Source of the DNA: Desulfatitalea sp. BRH_c12
GTDB taxonomy: Bacteria > Desulfobacterota > Desulfobacteria > Desulfobacterales > Desulfosarcinaceae
Assembly (NCBI GenBank): GCA_000961655.1
Contig: LADR01000013.1
Coordinates: forward strand, 124,001-188,000
Reading direction: 5' to 3'
DNA length: 64,000 nucleotides
Part shown: positions 34,704 through 43,808 of the stretch, one piece after another
How the letters are laid out: the number at the start of each line of letters is the position of its first letter
Position numbering within the stretch: the stretch's first letter is position 1
Translations under genes and position numbers: made by a program
Notes under the pieces: generated by a model
Seen by the model: the letters and a program-made list of their open reading frames with translations, nothing else
Databases searched by the model: none
What the model was told of the DNA's origin: nothing

Positions 34704-34925
34704 TATGCTTTAAGTGCTCGTTTCCATGGTATAATTGAGCTTATCGGGCAGGATGCGGAAGCGGAGATGACCGTGTACAGGTCCAAAGCAGGCAAAAGAG
34801 GTCTTTTGGACGTTGCGTGAAACAGACAGGCCGGTTCACGTGTTCCATAAAAATGGAATAACTATTTAATGTAATGAGTTATGTAAAATAGGGGATGGAA
34901 CAGATGAAACAAGGATAAAACAAAT

Positions 34926-36611
34926 CTACGCTATCCCGAGCTGTTTCATTTGGCGCCAAAGGGTGGTCCGGCTCATGCCAAGCATGCGGGCCGCTTCCAG
35001 ACGGTTGCCGTTGGCGCGCAGCAAAGCCCATTGAATGGCTTCCTGGTGGGATTTATGATTTGTCTGGCCGTTTGAACCGGTTGACTGCGGTCTGGATTGG
35101 AACTCCTCGGCCGCGGGCAGGTTGGCCGCCATGATGATCGGTCCTTTCACGAAAACGTAGGCGTGCTCCAGCGTTCTTTCCAGTTCACGCACATTGCCCG
35201 GCCAGGCATAGTGCATGAACATCTGCATCACCTCAGGATGGACCGACATGACCCGTTTTTTGTAGCGGATGTTGAATTTTTTCAGGAAAAACTCTACCAA
35301 CGGCGCGATATCTTCCACGCGTTCACGCAAGGGGGGGATGGCAATCGGCACGGTGCGCAGGCGGTAGTAGAAATCTTCACGGAACGATCCGTCCTGGATG
35401 CCCTGGCGAAGATCTTTATTGGTGGCGCTGATGATCCGGGCTTCCATGGGCAACGTGCGCGTGCCGCCGACCCTTTCGAACTCGTGATTTTCAAGAACGC
35501 GCAGGAGTTTGATTTGCAGCTCGGGCTTGAGTTCGCCGATTTCATCCAGGAACAAGCTGCCGCCCTTGGCCAACTCGAAACGGCCGATTTTAGTCGCCGT
35601 GGCGCCGGTGAAAGCCGACTTTTCGTGGCCGAATAGCTCCGATTCCAGCAGCGATTCAGCCAAAGCGGAGCAGTTGACGGCGATAAACGGCTTATCGCGC
35701 CGCGATGAGTGTTCGTGGATCGTGCGGGCGATCAGATCCTTGCCGGTGCCGCTTTCGCCGGTGATCAGCACATTGGCATCGCTGGCGGCAATATCCGGCA
35801 GCATGTCGAAGATGCGCCGCATCCCCTTGCCGCCGATGATTTTGGGGAAACCGGAGCTCTCGCCTTCAATGCCATTGAAATACATTTCGCCCGCCAGGGG
35901 CCGAAACGTCTCTACCGCACCCCTGATTTTGCCGGTGGCCGTCCGCAGCACGCCCGCGTTGACCAGGATGGTCTGGCGCTTGCCGCCTTTTTTCAGAATG
36001 CGCACATCCTGATCCATGCTCGTGAGGCCGGATTCCAGGGCCGTGCGCAAGGGGCAGCCCAGTTCGCATAAATCGGAGCGGAAGATCTCCCAGCAATGGC
36101 GTCCGATGACCTCTGCGCGATGGTACCCCGTAATCTGCTCGGCCCTGTGATTGAAGGATTCGATGCGCCAATGGGTGTTGATTGTGAACACCCCTTCGGG
36201 CAGCGCCTCGAGCAGGTTGTGGGACTCTGAGCTTTGAAAGATCTTGTCGGTCAGGGTTCTTTTTAAATGGCGGGCGATCATTTTGTGGCGCACAGTCATG
36301 ATTACACCAATGATCACTTCCGGCCGTTCGAAAAGCGGCTGGATGGCCACCTCCAGAGTCGTCGTGGGCAGGGTCAGCGACACCTGACTGTGACCGCGGC
36401 CGGAGGTAATCGTGTCCTGCACCAGCGTCAGTAAATGCTCGGCCGGCGCCCCGGGCCACAGCGCTGCGGGCTGGAAAACCTCTCCGGGCCGCAGCGGCAT
36501 TTTCAGCAGGTGCTCGGCGGCTTTATTGCTGCTCATGATGCGAAACAGACGATCGATGGCCACGAGGCCCTCGTCGTCGGGCTTATGCAGATCCAGAGAA
36601 TGGTCATTCAT
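34926..36611 (-). CDS. PAS-domain sigma-54-dependent activator, paralogue
   Basis: 561 residues, close paralogue of the neighbouring activator (same two PAS-like domains, AAA+ with GESGTGKD, Walker B LFLDEIGE, HTH ending NRLEAARMLGMSRTTLWRQMKQLGIA). The sigma-54 loop reads SAFTGA. Cys173, Cys182 and Cys186 form the same C-x8-C-x3-C. The frame is open 49 codons further upstream, but alignment to the paralogue (MNEP... against MNDH...) favours ATG 36611; ribosome-site evidence is weak. Probable duplicate that may activate the second regulator through the promoter in the gap between them. Confidence 0.88.
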   Translation of the reverse strand: MNDHSLDLHKPDDEGLVAIDRLFRIMSSNKAAEHLLKMPLRPGEVFQPAALWPGAPAEHLLTLVQDTITSGRGHSQVSLTLPTTTLEVAIQPLFERPEVIIGVIMTVRHKMIARHLKRTLTDKIFQSSESHNLLEALPEGVFTINTHWRIESFNHRAEQITGYHRAEVIGRHCWEIFRSDLCELGCPLRTALESGLTSMDQDVRILKKGGKRQTILVNAGVLRTATGKIRGAVETFRPLAGEMYFNGIEGESSGFPKIIGGKGMRRIFDMLPDIAASDANVLITGESGTGKDLIARTIHEHSSRRDKPFIAVNCSALAESLLESELFGHEKSAFTGATATKIGRFELAKGGSLFLDEIGELKPELQIKLLRVLENHEFERVGGTRTLPMEARIISATNKDLRQGIQDGSFREDFYYRLRTVPIAIPPLRERVEDIAPLVEFFLKKFNIRYKKRVMSVHPEVMQMFMHYAWPGNVRELERTLEHAYVFVKGPIIMAANLPAAEEFQSRPQSTGSNGQTNHKSHQEAIQWALLRANGNRLEAARMLGMSRTTLWRQMKQLGIA

Positions 36612-36810
36612 AATGCATGTCCAGTTATACCAGCGCACTGTGCCCATGTCCCATTTGAAACATGAGCGCTTTATCCGAAACATGCAAAGACATGTATCAT
36701 GGAAAAAGGTCAAGGAGAAATTGACAAGCCGGCCCAGCCAGTTAAAGAGTGGTACCATACCCTGAAAGCGAAGTCAGCAATTCTCGCGAGAAATCTGGAG
36801 GGCATTAAAA

Positions 36811-37107
36811 ATGATAGAAATTCCTTTGGATCTTTCCCGGCACTGTATCGAGACGGAAGTCAGACGGCTTTATAACCGCGCCTTATCCGGGTACTTCCGT
36901 GCGGGCCAGGACAAATCGCGCATTGAGCAAACGATTGATTTGACGCAGCATGCGCTGCAAACATTTGATTTCGGTAGATTACGCGCCACGCACGCTCCTC
37001 TGGCGGGCCAGAGCAATGCCAAGGTAAGTCTTGTCCGTGATGGCCAGGTCGATGCCATCCGGATCGACGGCCAGGAGATCACCCCGATTGAGCGGGAAAA
37101 GCCGTAA
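36811..37107 (+). CDS. Small hypothetical protein
   Basis: 98 residues, not recognised. Starts after CTGGAGGGCATTAAAA. First ~55 residues helical and charged, last ~30 residues likely beta-rich (AKVSLVRDGQVDAIRIDGQEI). No signal peptide, no TM segment. One Cys. Codon use is like its neighbours, and it is followed by a MITE-like element. Confidence 0.6.
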   Translation: MIEIPLDLSRHCIETEVRRLYNRALSGYFRAGQDKSRIEQTIDLTQHALQTFDFGRLRATHAPLAGQSNAKVSLVRDGQVDAIRIDGQEITPIEREKP

Positions 37108-37170
37108 TGGCTATCGCCGGGTTTCACCCACGCCGCCCCCCATAACCTCTTTTTATCGCAGGGGATTCTC

Positions 37171-37317
37171 CTGAAGGGCGACCGGCGGTCGCCCGCGCGG
37201 CGCAAGGATCAGGTGTGCTGGCACGCTTGACGCGCCCCTTTGTTCTCCCGCACCATAATTTGTCTGGGCGTTGGTTTCCGCACACGCACCGGGCGACCGC
37301 CGGTCGCCCCTACAGAC
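37171..37317. mobile_element. MITE-like element with GGGCGACCGGCGGTCGCCC ends
   Basis: The left end (CTGAAGGGCGACCGGCGGTC at 37171-37190, continuing GCCCGCGC) and the right end (37291-37317) are inverted copies, and each forms a hairpin. The interior of ~95 bp has no reading frame of interest. The right end finishes CCCCTACAG, the same terminus as the element at 53896-53995. Confidence 0.7.
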
Positions 37318-37508
37318 GGTTCTCATCGCCATGGATTGCGTACCCATGGGCGCCATTTTCTCGGTGACTGCGATCCTTGAACGTTACACCGGTTGATCCA
37401 GGTACCGTCCCCCTACGCGTTGTACGGGACACAGGTTCGGACGTGCAGGTGCCGTCATCAGTGTGTCTTATTCACAGGGGACGCGCCAAGTCCATTGGAC
37501 TTCCGAGG

Positions 37509-40500
37509 TTAAGCTTGGGTCATTTTGGCGTGCAGTTTGCGGATGCGGCCGCTGAGCACTTTGCAGATATCGAGCGCGATTTGAGGATATTCACGCACCA
37601 TTTCTTTGAATTCTTGTTTGTGCAGCACCAGCATGCGGCAGGGTTCCAGGGTGCGGATGGTGGCGGTGCGGGGGATATCCTCGAATAGCGCCATTTCTCC
37701 GAAATAATCGCCGGCCCCCATGCGGTCCAGTTCGATATCACGGTGGCCCTCCTGGTTTTTCAACACGGCCACTTGGCCTTCAATAATCATAAACAGCGTG
37801 TTTCCGGCATCGCCTTCTTGGATGACCACGTGGTTTTCCGGAAAAGAGACCTCTTCGGTAACCGACGCCACGGCGGCCATTTCATTGACCGCCAGTTGTT
37901 CGAAAATTTCAATGTTCTTGAGTAGCAGGATTACATTGGGCAACATGAGTGCCTCTGCCATGGCGTACTCCTCCTGAAGGGATTGCCGGGATGTGCGGTG
38001 CACCCAGCGCTGCGCGATCTTGTTGATATGCGGGTTGTCATGACCGGTCAGGGCCGTTATGCGGGACGGGTTTGGCATTGGGTGATCCAGCTCGCTCATG
38101 AGCTGCAGGGTCAACAACACCGTCAAAGCGTCATCACGCTGAAGCAGGTGTTCGAACAGCCGATTGCTATCTCTTGTAAAATCCGGAATTTTGAACCGTT
38201 TACGGCCGATTGCGAGCAGTTGTTCCTGTGCGGCATCATCGAGCAGCGGCATCAAAATCCGGCTCAATGAGCGGTCGAGCAGATCATCCAGGGCTTCCTG
38301 GCTGTTGGCGCGCTGCCGATTGTCGGTGGACATCAAACCGCGGCTGATGATACGCATCCGGCCCCTGCGGTCGGCAACCGCCAGAACGCGCAAGACATTT
38401 TCCACGATCATTTGTTTCTGTTGATCCAGATAGTCCAGCAGCAGGGCGCGTGCCGGCGTCGCGGGCACGGTCCGCACACCCAGGTTTTCGGCCACCGATT
38501 TGTAGGCGCCCTCGATTTGGTCACGGGCGAAGCGGTACACATCCGTATCTTTGATCTGCAACCGGTTCAGCAGGTCGAAGATCAGCTCGCGCGCCTCTTT
38601 GTTCGGCGTGCTCAGGGCTTTGACCAATGTTTTGCCATCCACGTAGCGGCCGGCTTCGATACGTTTGGCAGCCATGCGGCGGATCTCGGGAGCCGGATCC
38701 GCCAAAAGCCCCACGACGGTCTTGAGGCTGTCCCGGTCTCTGACGTGAAAGGCGCTCAGGGCCGCCAGCCGCACCTGTTTATCCTCATGCTGCAGCAAGC
38801 TCAGCATGTTTCGATCCATTTCATGCATACCCAGATCATGCAGTGCCGTGATGGTTTCGGCCAGCAGTTCGTTGTCGTATGGATTCTGCAGGATCGGCGT
38901 CAGCACAGGAACATACGCGGGATCCTTGGAAAGCCCGGCGGCGATCACACCCGCTTTGCGCGGATCCTGACGATCGTCCGCCAACCATTGCCGTATGATG
39001 CGATCAGCTTTTTCAGGCGCCTGATGCAACAATCCGGCCGTCGCGAAAGCGCGCACCTTCGGATCGGGATGGGCCAGAAATGGGGTCCGATCGAATCCGG
39101 TTAAACTGCTACCCAGACGGTACACGGTTTTAAGTACCATCACGGTCAGCAATGGATTGCCTTGTGCCGCCAGTTGCGAGAGTACGGGAGCCGCGTGCGG
39201 ACCGGCATCGGACGACATCATTTCAAGCAGATCGATTTGCTCATCATGGGACAATTCTTTGATTTTCTGAAGCAGCAGGCGGTCCAGATCGGGCAAACGG
39301 ATGCGCTGCAGCAACTGGGCATACCACAGTATGTCCGGGCCGTTTGCAGAGAGAAAAGCCTGTACCAAGCGAGTTTGGACCGATTGATCCCTGAAAAGTT
39401 GCTCCAGATCGCTTTCCTCCATCGATTTCAGATCGAGCTGGTTGCCCTTGATCAGGTCCGACAAAATAGCAGCATAGCGGCGCTTCAAAAGTATCGGCGC
39501 CACCAGCCAGGCCAGGACAAAGGGCAGCGCCACCAGCGACAGAAATCGCGGGTGAAACAGGCGATCACCGATCAGGATCAGTCCGGACCCCACGAAAAGA
39601 CCGATGCGCACCATGGTACCACGCAGGAAGGGCCTTACCATGGCGCGGAAGGATTCCGGAAATAGCCCCATCATGACCGCATTGGCCGGAATGTTGATCG
39701 TCGTGCGAATGATATTGGTAGACATCCTGGCATAAATAGCTGAATATACATCAAAGCGCAGGAAAAAAGCCGCAAAGGCCAGGATATAGTTCAGTGGATG
39801 GAACATCAAGGCCACAGGCAATCCCCAGCGGCCGTAAATCCGACCGACAAACAACAGGATCACCAGGCTGATGATATTGAGTATGCCCCTGAAATAGCCG
39901 AAGAATTCAATCAATCCGGCCTCACTGGCGTAAGTTTGATCGACGGCATAGTTGAATTGGTAGTTGATGATCGGAATGACGACATTGGGCATTAAGGTCA
40001 GCAGGACCATTAACCGAAACAGCAGGGATTTTCTCATCAGCGGCAGCATCGTCCGAAGCTCTTCGACCATCGAGCTGTTTTTTTCCGGAGTTTCGGGATC
40101 AGGCGCGGCCATCAGCAGCGTGGGAAAACGTCGCATCATGGCCCACACGAGCACGGCGCCGACAATGCAGATCAGCAGGTAAACGACCAGCAAATTGTCG
40201 AAGCGAATCCATCGAACCAAAAGCGGTGTTCCGAAGCTCCCTAAAATCTGGCCCACCACCCCGCCGGCGGTGATCAGCGGAAAGAGTCGCTTGGATTGGC
40301 GCGTATTGAACAGGTCATTGGCCAGATTCCAGAACAACATGGCCAACAGCACTTCGTAAAGGGCCTTAAGCATGAAAAGAATAGGGTAGACCAAGTCGAA
40401 ACCCAACGGTATGGTTAAACGAAAGGCCATGATGCTGCCACCGGTGAAGAGAAAGGTGGCCGCCAGCAGGTTGGGACCGGGAAAGCGGTGCATCAGGCCG

Positions 40501-40715
40501 GCCATGATGCCCATGACCACCACCGTAAGCACGGCGTTGATCATGTTGACCACCGGCATGGTTTCGACGCCGTAGCGTTTCAGGAAAACCGTTTCAGCGT
40601 AGTTGTTCAACACAATGCCGGAGCTGCGCACAATGAAAAGCAGAGCCAAGGTCCACAGGAACAGGGCGATCTCTTTTTCGTGGATGTCCAGGAAACGGGC
40701 GATACGTTGCGGCAT
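37509..40715 (-). CDS. Npt/ATP-ADP-translocase-like membrane protein with HEAT and cNMP domains
   Basis: 1068 residues. Residues ~10-420 carry about twelve TM helices of the nucleotide-transporter (NTT)/MFS-like type (for example LALLFIVRSSGIVLNNYAETVFLKRYG). Residues ~470-900 are HEAT-type helical repeats (VRAFATAGLLHQAPEKADR; VRLAALSAFHVRDRDSL). The C-terminal ~130 residues are a cyclic-nucleotide-binding domain (VVIQEGDAGNTLFMIIEGQVAVLKNQ; GDYFGEMALFEDIPRTATIRTLEPC). This three-part fusion is known in deltaproteobacteria and spirochaetes; the substrate is unknown. The frame is open 13 codons upstream, but GGGAAAGCCC precedes ATG 40715. Confidence 0.88.
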   Translation of the reverse strand: MPQRIARFLDIHEKEIALFLWTLALLFIVRSSGIVLNNYAETVFLKRYGVETMPVVNMINAVLTVVVMGIMAGLMHRFPGPNLLAATFLFTGGSIMAFRLTIPLGFDLVYPILFMLKALYEVLLAMLFWNLANDLFNTRQSKRLFPLITAGGVVGQILGSFGTPLLVRWIRFDNLLVVYLLICIVGAVLVWAMMRRFPTLLMAAPDPETPEKNSSMVEELRTMLPLMRKSLLFRLMVLLTLMPNVVIPIINYQFNYAVDQTYASEAGLIEFFGYFRGILNIISLVILLFVGRIYGRWGLPVALMFHPLNYILAFAAFFLRFDVYSAIYARMSTNIIRTTINIPANAVMMGLFPESFRAMVRPFLRGTMVRIGLFVGSGLILIGDRLFHPRFLSLVALPFVLAWLVAPILLKRRYAAILSDLIKGNQLDLKSMEESDLEQLFRDQSVQTRLVQAFLSANGPDILWYAQLLQRIRLPDLDRLLLQKIKELSHDEQIDLLEMMSSDAGPHAAPVLSQLAAQGNPLLTVMVLKTVYRLGSSLTGFDRTPFLAHPDPKVRAFATAGLLHQAPEKADRIIRQWLADDRQDPRKAGVIAAGLSKDPAYVPVLTPILQNPYDNELLAETITALHDLGMHEMDRNMLSLLQHEDKQVRLAALSAFHVRDRDSLKTVVGLLADPAPEIRRMAAKRIEAGRYVDGKTLVKALSTPNKEARELIFDLLNRLQIKDTDVYRFARDQIEGAYKSVAENLGVRTVPATPARALLLDYLDQQKQMIVENVLRVLAVADRRGRMRIISRGLMSTDNRQRANSQEALDDLLDRSLSRILMPLLDDAAQEQLLAIGRKRFKIPDFTRDSNRLFEHLLQRDDALTVLLTLQLMSELDHPMPNPSRITALTGHDNPHINKIAQRWVHRTSRQSLQEEYAMAEALMLPNVILLLKNIEIFEQLAVNEMAAVASVTEEVSFPENHVVIQEGDAGNTLFMIIEGQVAVLKNQEGHRDIELDRMGAGDYFGEMALFEDIPRTATIRTLEPCRMLVLHKQEFKEMVREYPQIALDICKVLSGRIRKLHAKMTQA

Positions 40716-40938
40716 GGGCTTTCCCGACAGGGTCTTGAAACGGCATCCCAACAATCACACATGCAATGTTGCGATGGAATCGTAGATCATAATGGTTTAT
40801 TATGAAATTGCCAAGCACGAGTGGAGGTGTGAGGCCCTTTTGGCCGTCGGGCCGTGAGGGTGGCGTCCGACCTGGGCAGGTAAAAACCTGAACAAGTAAG
40901 TTCGTTGGCATGCAACGCATTCTAAACGGAGGTGGCGT

Positions 40939-42732
40939 ATGGGCGATAGAATGGTCGATCTGCTGCTTGTCGAACCGCCGGTCAGTCATCCGGTCGCTTT
41001 GTCGGGTGCTTGCCGCGCGGCAGCCCTTCAGTTGCGCCAAGTGGGCGTGCGGACGGAACTGCTGCATGCCGGACGGGATTACCTCGATTATGTGATGACG
41101 CCCGAGGTCTTGCGAAACCTGTTGGACCAGTCCCATCGTCGATCGACCCCGGGCGCGCAGGATCACGATCCCCACCCCGGTGCCCTCGCATTTGAAACGC
41201 TGAATGAAAAGCATCTCTTCGACGGGCAGGTCTACACGCCCGAGCGTTTGTTCAGCGATGATTTGGTCGATCCGCTCACGGCGGTCAAAATTCTGCAGCG
41301 CATCGACATGACCTTCTCCCTGGTCTCGCATGCGTATGCGCCGGCCATTGTCGATCGTCGCAGTTTCGGCGATCCGACCCTGCAACGTGCGGCCGATTTG
41401 GCCGGGTGGCTGGAAGATAATGCGCGTAATCCGTTCCGGGAGTATGCCCTTGCCCGCTGCGTCACTTGCGATCCGCCGGCGCGTTGCGAGCGCATCATTT
41501 TCGTCATCCGCACGCCCGGACAGATAGCCGGTGCGTTGAGCATGGCCAAGGTCTGGCGCGACCGCATGCCGGCTGCCATCATGGCCTTGTGTTCGGCCGA
41601 TGGGCGCCAAGAGGCGGTGGCCCATCAAATCCTGGGCTTGGACACCCAACGACTTCCCCCGTATTTTGACAATTGGCTTCAAAAAGTGCGCAAGGTTCTG
41701 AACGAAACGAGCGCTTCGGAGTCCGATCCAGCTATCCATGGGCTTTGGCAGGGCAAGTCGCCAACGGCCGCACCGCCGCTTTTCGCGCGGCTTGCGCCTG
41801 AATCGATGCAGGCCCTCCTGGACGGCTTGCCCCAAGGTCAGAGCCGCACCCTGATTTGGCAGAATCCGGCTGGTGCACTGCCCGAAATCACGGCCCAGCT
41901 TTACCGCGCCACCAAAGCGGGTTGCTGGAATCACCTCGTGCTTCCGGATACTTTCGAACAACCGCTTATCGAGGCGCTGGTCCGTTTTGCCAAGGCCAAT
42001 CCCAACATCATTCATTCATGGTCCTGCAACAGTGGCCCGCTTTCAGCTTACAGCGATGTCCGTACCCTTTATCCGAGCGGCAACCCTGCCTACGGGGCGA
42101 CGCGGCCCCTGCCGGGAATGCCTCTGTGGCAAAGATTGCAGGATCCTCTTTACTTGAATACCTATGTCGATCGATTGGGGGCCAACATCCTGGCGCGCAT
42201 GTACTTGCTCGAGGATGATCGCTTGCACGAGGTCGGTAGTCAGATGACGTTCAGTTTCGTGCCGCCTGCGCAACTGCCGCCGGGCCATCTGGATGAAATC
42301 GTGCGGATGGTCGAGGCCGGCGGTTCGGTGCAGCCCCAATGGGTGCGCCACAATCTCGAGCGCGCTTTCCTGATCGGTTATGTGGAGGAAAACGGGGTCA
42401 TCGTGGGCAATTCGAGCCTCAAACACCCCCGCAAGGAGTACATCCAGGCCGTAAGCGCCCAAAGCGGTCTGGATTTGAGCAACTACCTGGAACGCGGTTA
42501 CACATCAGTCAGACCCGAGTACCGCAGCTTGGGGGTGGGCGCCCGTTTGTTGGCAGGACTGACGCAGCGCGCCGGGGGGCATAAAATATTTTCCATTATC
42601 GCCGAAGACAATGTGGCCACGCAGAAGATGGCCATTCGCAACCGGACCCGGCCCGTGGCCACCTTCTACAGCGAACGCAGCGGTAAAACGATGAGCGTCT
42701 GGATCCCCGAAGAGATGTTGGAAGATAAGTAG
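40939..42732 (+). CDS. Large protein with C-terminal GNAT acetyltransferase domain
   Basis: 597 residues. The N-terminal ~150 residues (VDLLLVEPPVSHPVALSGACRAAALQLRQVGVRTELLHAGRDYLDYV) resemble the cobalamin-binding-like start of B12-type radical SAM proteins, but no CxxxCxxC follows; there is instead ARCVTCDPPARC (~187-200). The middle is unrecognised. The last ~140 residues are a GNAT domain with the acetyl-CoA loop RPEYRSLGVGARLLAGLTQRAG. GGAGGTGGCGT precedes ATG. It heads a three-gene cluster with the ATP-grasp and PP-loop genes, 29 and 1076 bases downstream. Function unknown; a modification of a small molecule or peptide is the inference. Confidence 0.75.
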   Translation: MGDRMVDLLLVEPPVSHPVALSGACRAAALQLRQVGVRTELLHAGRDYLDYVMTPEVLRNLLDQSHRRSTPGAQDHDPHPGALAFETLNEKHLFDGQVYTPERLFSDDLVDPLTAVKILQRIDMTFSLVSHAYAPAIVDRRSFGDPTLQRAADLAGWLEDNARNPFREYALARCVTCDPPARCERIIFVIRTPGQIAGALSMAKVWRDRMPAAIMALCSADGRQEAVAHQILGLDTQRLPPYFDNWLQKVRKVLNETSASESDPAIHGLWQGKSPTAAPPLFARLAPESMQALLDGLPQGQSRTLIWQNPAGALPEITAQLYRATKAGCWNHLVLPDTFEQPLIEALVRFAKANPNIIHSWSCNSGPLSAYSDVRTLYPSGNPAYGATRPLPGMPLWQRLQDPLYLNTYVDRLGANILARMYLLEDDRLHEVGSQMTFSFVPPAQLPPGHLDEIVRMVEAGGSVQPQWVRHNLERAFLIGYVEENGVIVGNSSLKHPRKEYIQAVSAQSGLDLSNYLERGYTSVRPEYRSLGVGARLLAGLTQRAGGHKIFSIIAEDNVATQKMAIRNRTRPVATFYSERSGKTMSVWIPEEMLEDK

Positions 42733-42761
42733 AAAATTTGATTCATCTTGATTAAGGAAAA

Positions 42762-43688
42762 ATGACATTGCGTGCCAGAATCGGTATTTTGACTGTCCGT
42801 GGTATGAACTACCATCCAACGATGCGTTTGGCGCAGGCGGCTGAGCAGAGGGGGTGCGGCATCGTTGCCGTTCATCCTTATACGGTTTGGCCTGCTTTTC
42901 GGAAGGGGCTGCCCGTGCTTTCCGGAAATTCATCCGTGCAAGGGCTGGATGCCGTGTTGCCGCGTCAGGGCGCCGAAATCAAGGATGCCTCTCTGCCGCT
43001 GATCAGTCATTTCGAATTGATGGGGGTGCCGGTGCTCAATACGCGCCGGGCCATCGAACGGGCACGCCATAAATTTTATACATTGCAAACCCTGGCCGCC
43101 CAAGGGCTGCCTGTTGCCGAGACCATCTTTGCAACCGCACCCGAAGGGGTGGCGGACGCATTGCAGCACTTCGGCGCGGCCGGCGCGGTGGTTAAACCGG
43201 TTTCCGGCAGGCAGGGCAGCGGTATCTGCCGGATGCAGGCCGGCATCCGCTTGCCCTCTCAATTGCAAGCGGAGTTGGACCAGGGGCGTGGCCTGCTGGT
43301 CCAGCAATTCATCGCGCCCCAAGGCCGTCAGGACCTGAGGGTCTTGGTGCTTGGCGATCAGGTGGCCGCCGCCATGGCCCTGCGTCCGGCGGCAAATGAT
43401 TTCCGGGCCAATTTCCACCTGGGCGGCCAAGCCCGGGCCATCGCACCGGAACCCGCAATCGCCGATCTGGCTGTGCGTGCGGCGCAGAGCATGGGGCTTG
43501 AAATCGCGGGCGTGGACATCATCAACAATGCCGCCGGCAACGCGTATGTCAATGAGGTTAACTACGCGCCCGGCTTCCGCGCCTTGGAAGCCGCCACTGG
43601 CCAGGACATCGCCGCCGCCATCATCGCCCATGTGCTGACGTTCGTACCTCACGGTCGGTCCAGCGGATTTTTGCAGGTTTCAAGGTGA
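42762..43688 (+). CDS. ATP-grasp ligase (RimK-like)
   Basis: 308 residues. ATP-grasp layout: pre-ATP-grasp domain (~1-105), central VVKPVSGRQGSGICRMQ (ATP-binding P-loop-like strand), and AGVDIINNAAGNAYVNEVNYAPGFR (Mg-binding Asp, Glu and Asn). It resembles RimK/LysX-type ligases that form amide bonds from a carboxylate and an amine using ATP. The start lies within 29 bases of the GNAT gene's stop, and the gene is followed by a MITE-like element and then the PP-loop gene. Likely builds the amide of the cluster's product. Substrate not identifiable. Confidence 0.87.
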   Translation: MTLRARIGILTVRGMNYHPTMRLAQAAEQRGCGIVAVHPYTVWPAFRKGLPVLSGNSSVQGLDAVLPRQGAEIKDASLPLISHFELMGVPVLNTRRAIERARHKFYTLQTLAAQGLPVAETIFATAPEGVADALQHFGAAGAVVKPVSGRQGSGICRMQAGIRLPSQLQAELDQGRGLLVQQFIAPQGRQDLRVLVLGDQVAAAMALRPAANDFRANFHLGGQARAIAPEPAIADLAVRAAQSMGLEIAGVDIINNAAGNAYVNEVNYAPGFRALEAATGQDIAAAIIAHVLTFVPHGRSSGFLQVSR

Positions 43689-43692
43689 TGAC

Positions 43693-43767
43693 GATAGGGA
43701 CGGTGCGCGGCATTCTGCAACCGCATAAACATTGTACACCCTGGGCGATAATAAGGTCGTCCCTACA
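43693..43767. mobile_element. Short MITE-like element with TAGGGACG ends
   Basis: GATAGGGACG at 43693-43702 is inverted at the right end as CGTCCCTAC (43759-43767). The element is ~75 bp, noncoding, and fills the gap between the ATP-grasp and PP-loop genes. Confidence 0.5.
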
Positions 43768-43808
43768 TGAAACGGCTCGATTCCGCCGGGGAGCCGATGG
43801 GAGGCAGC

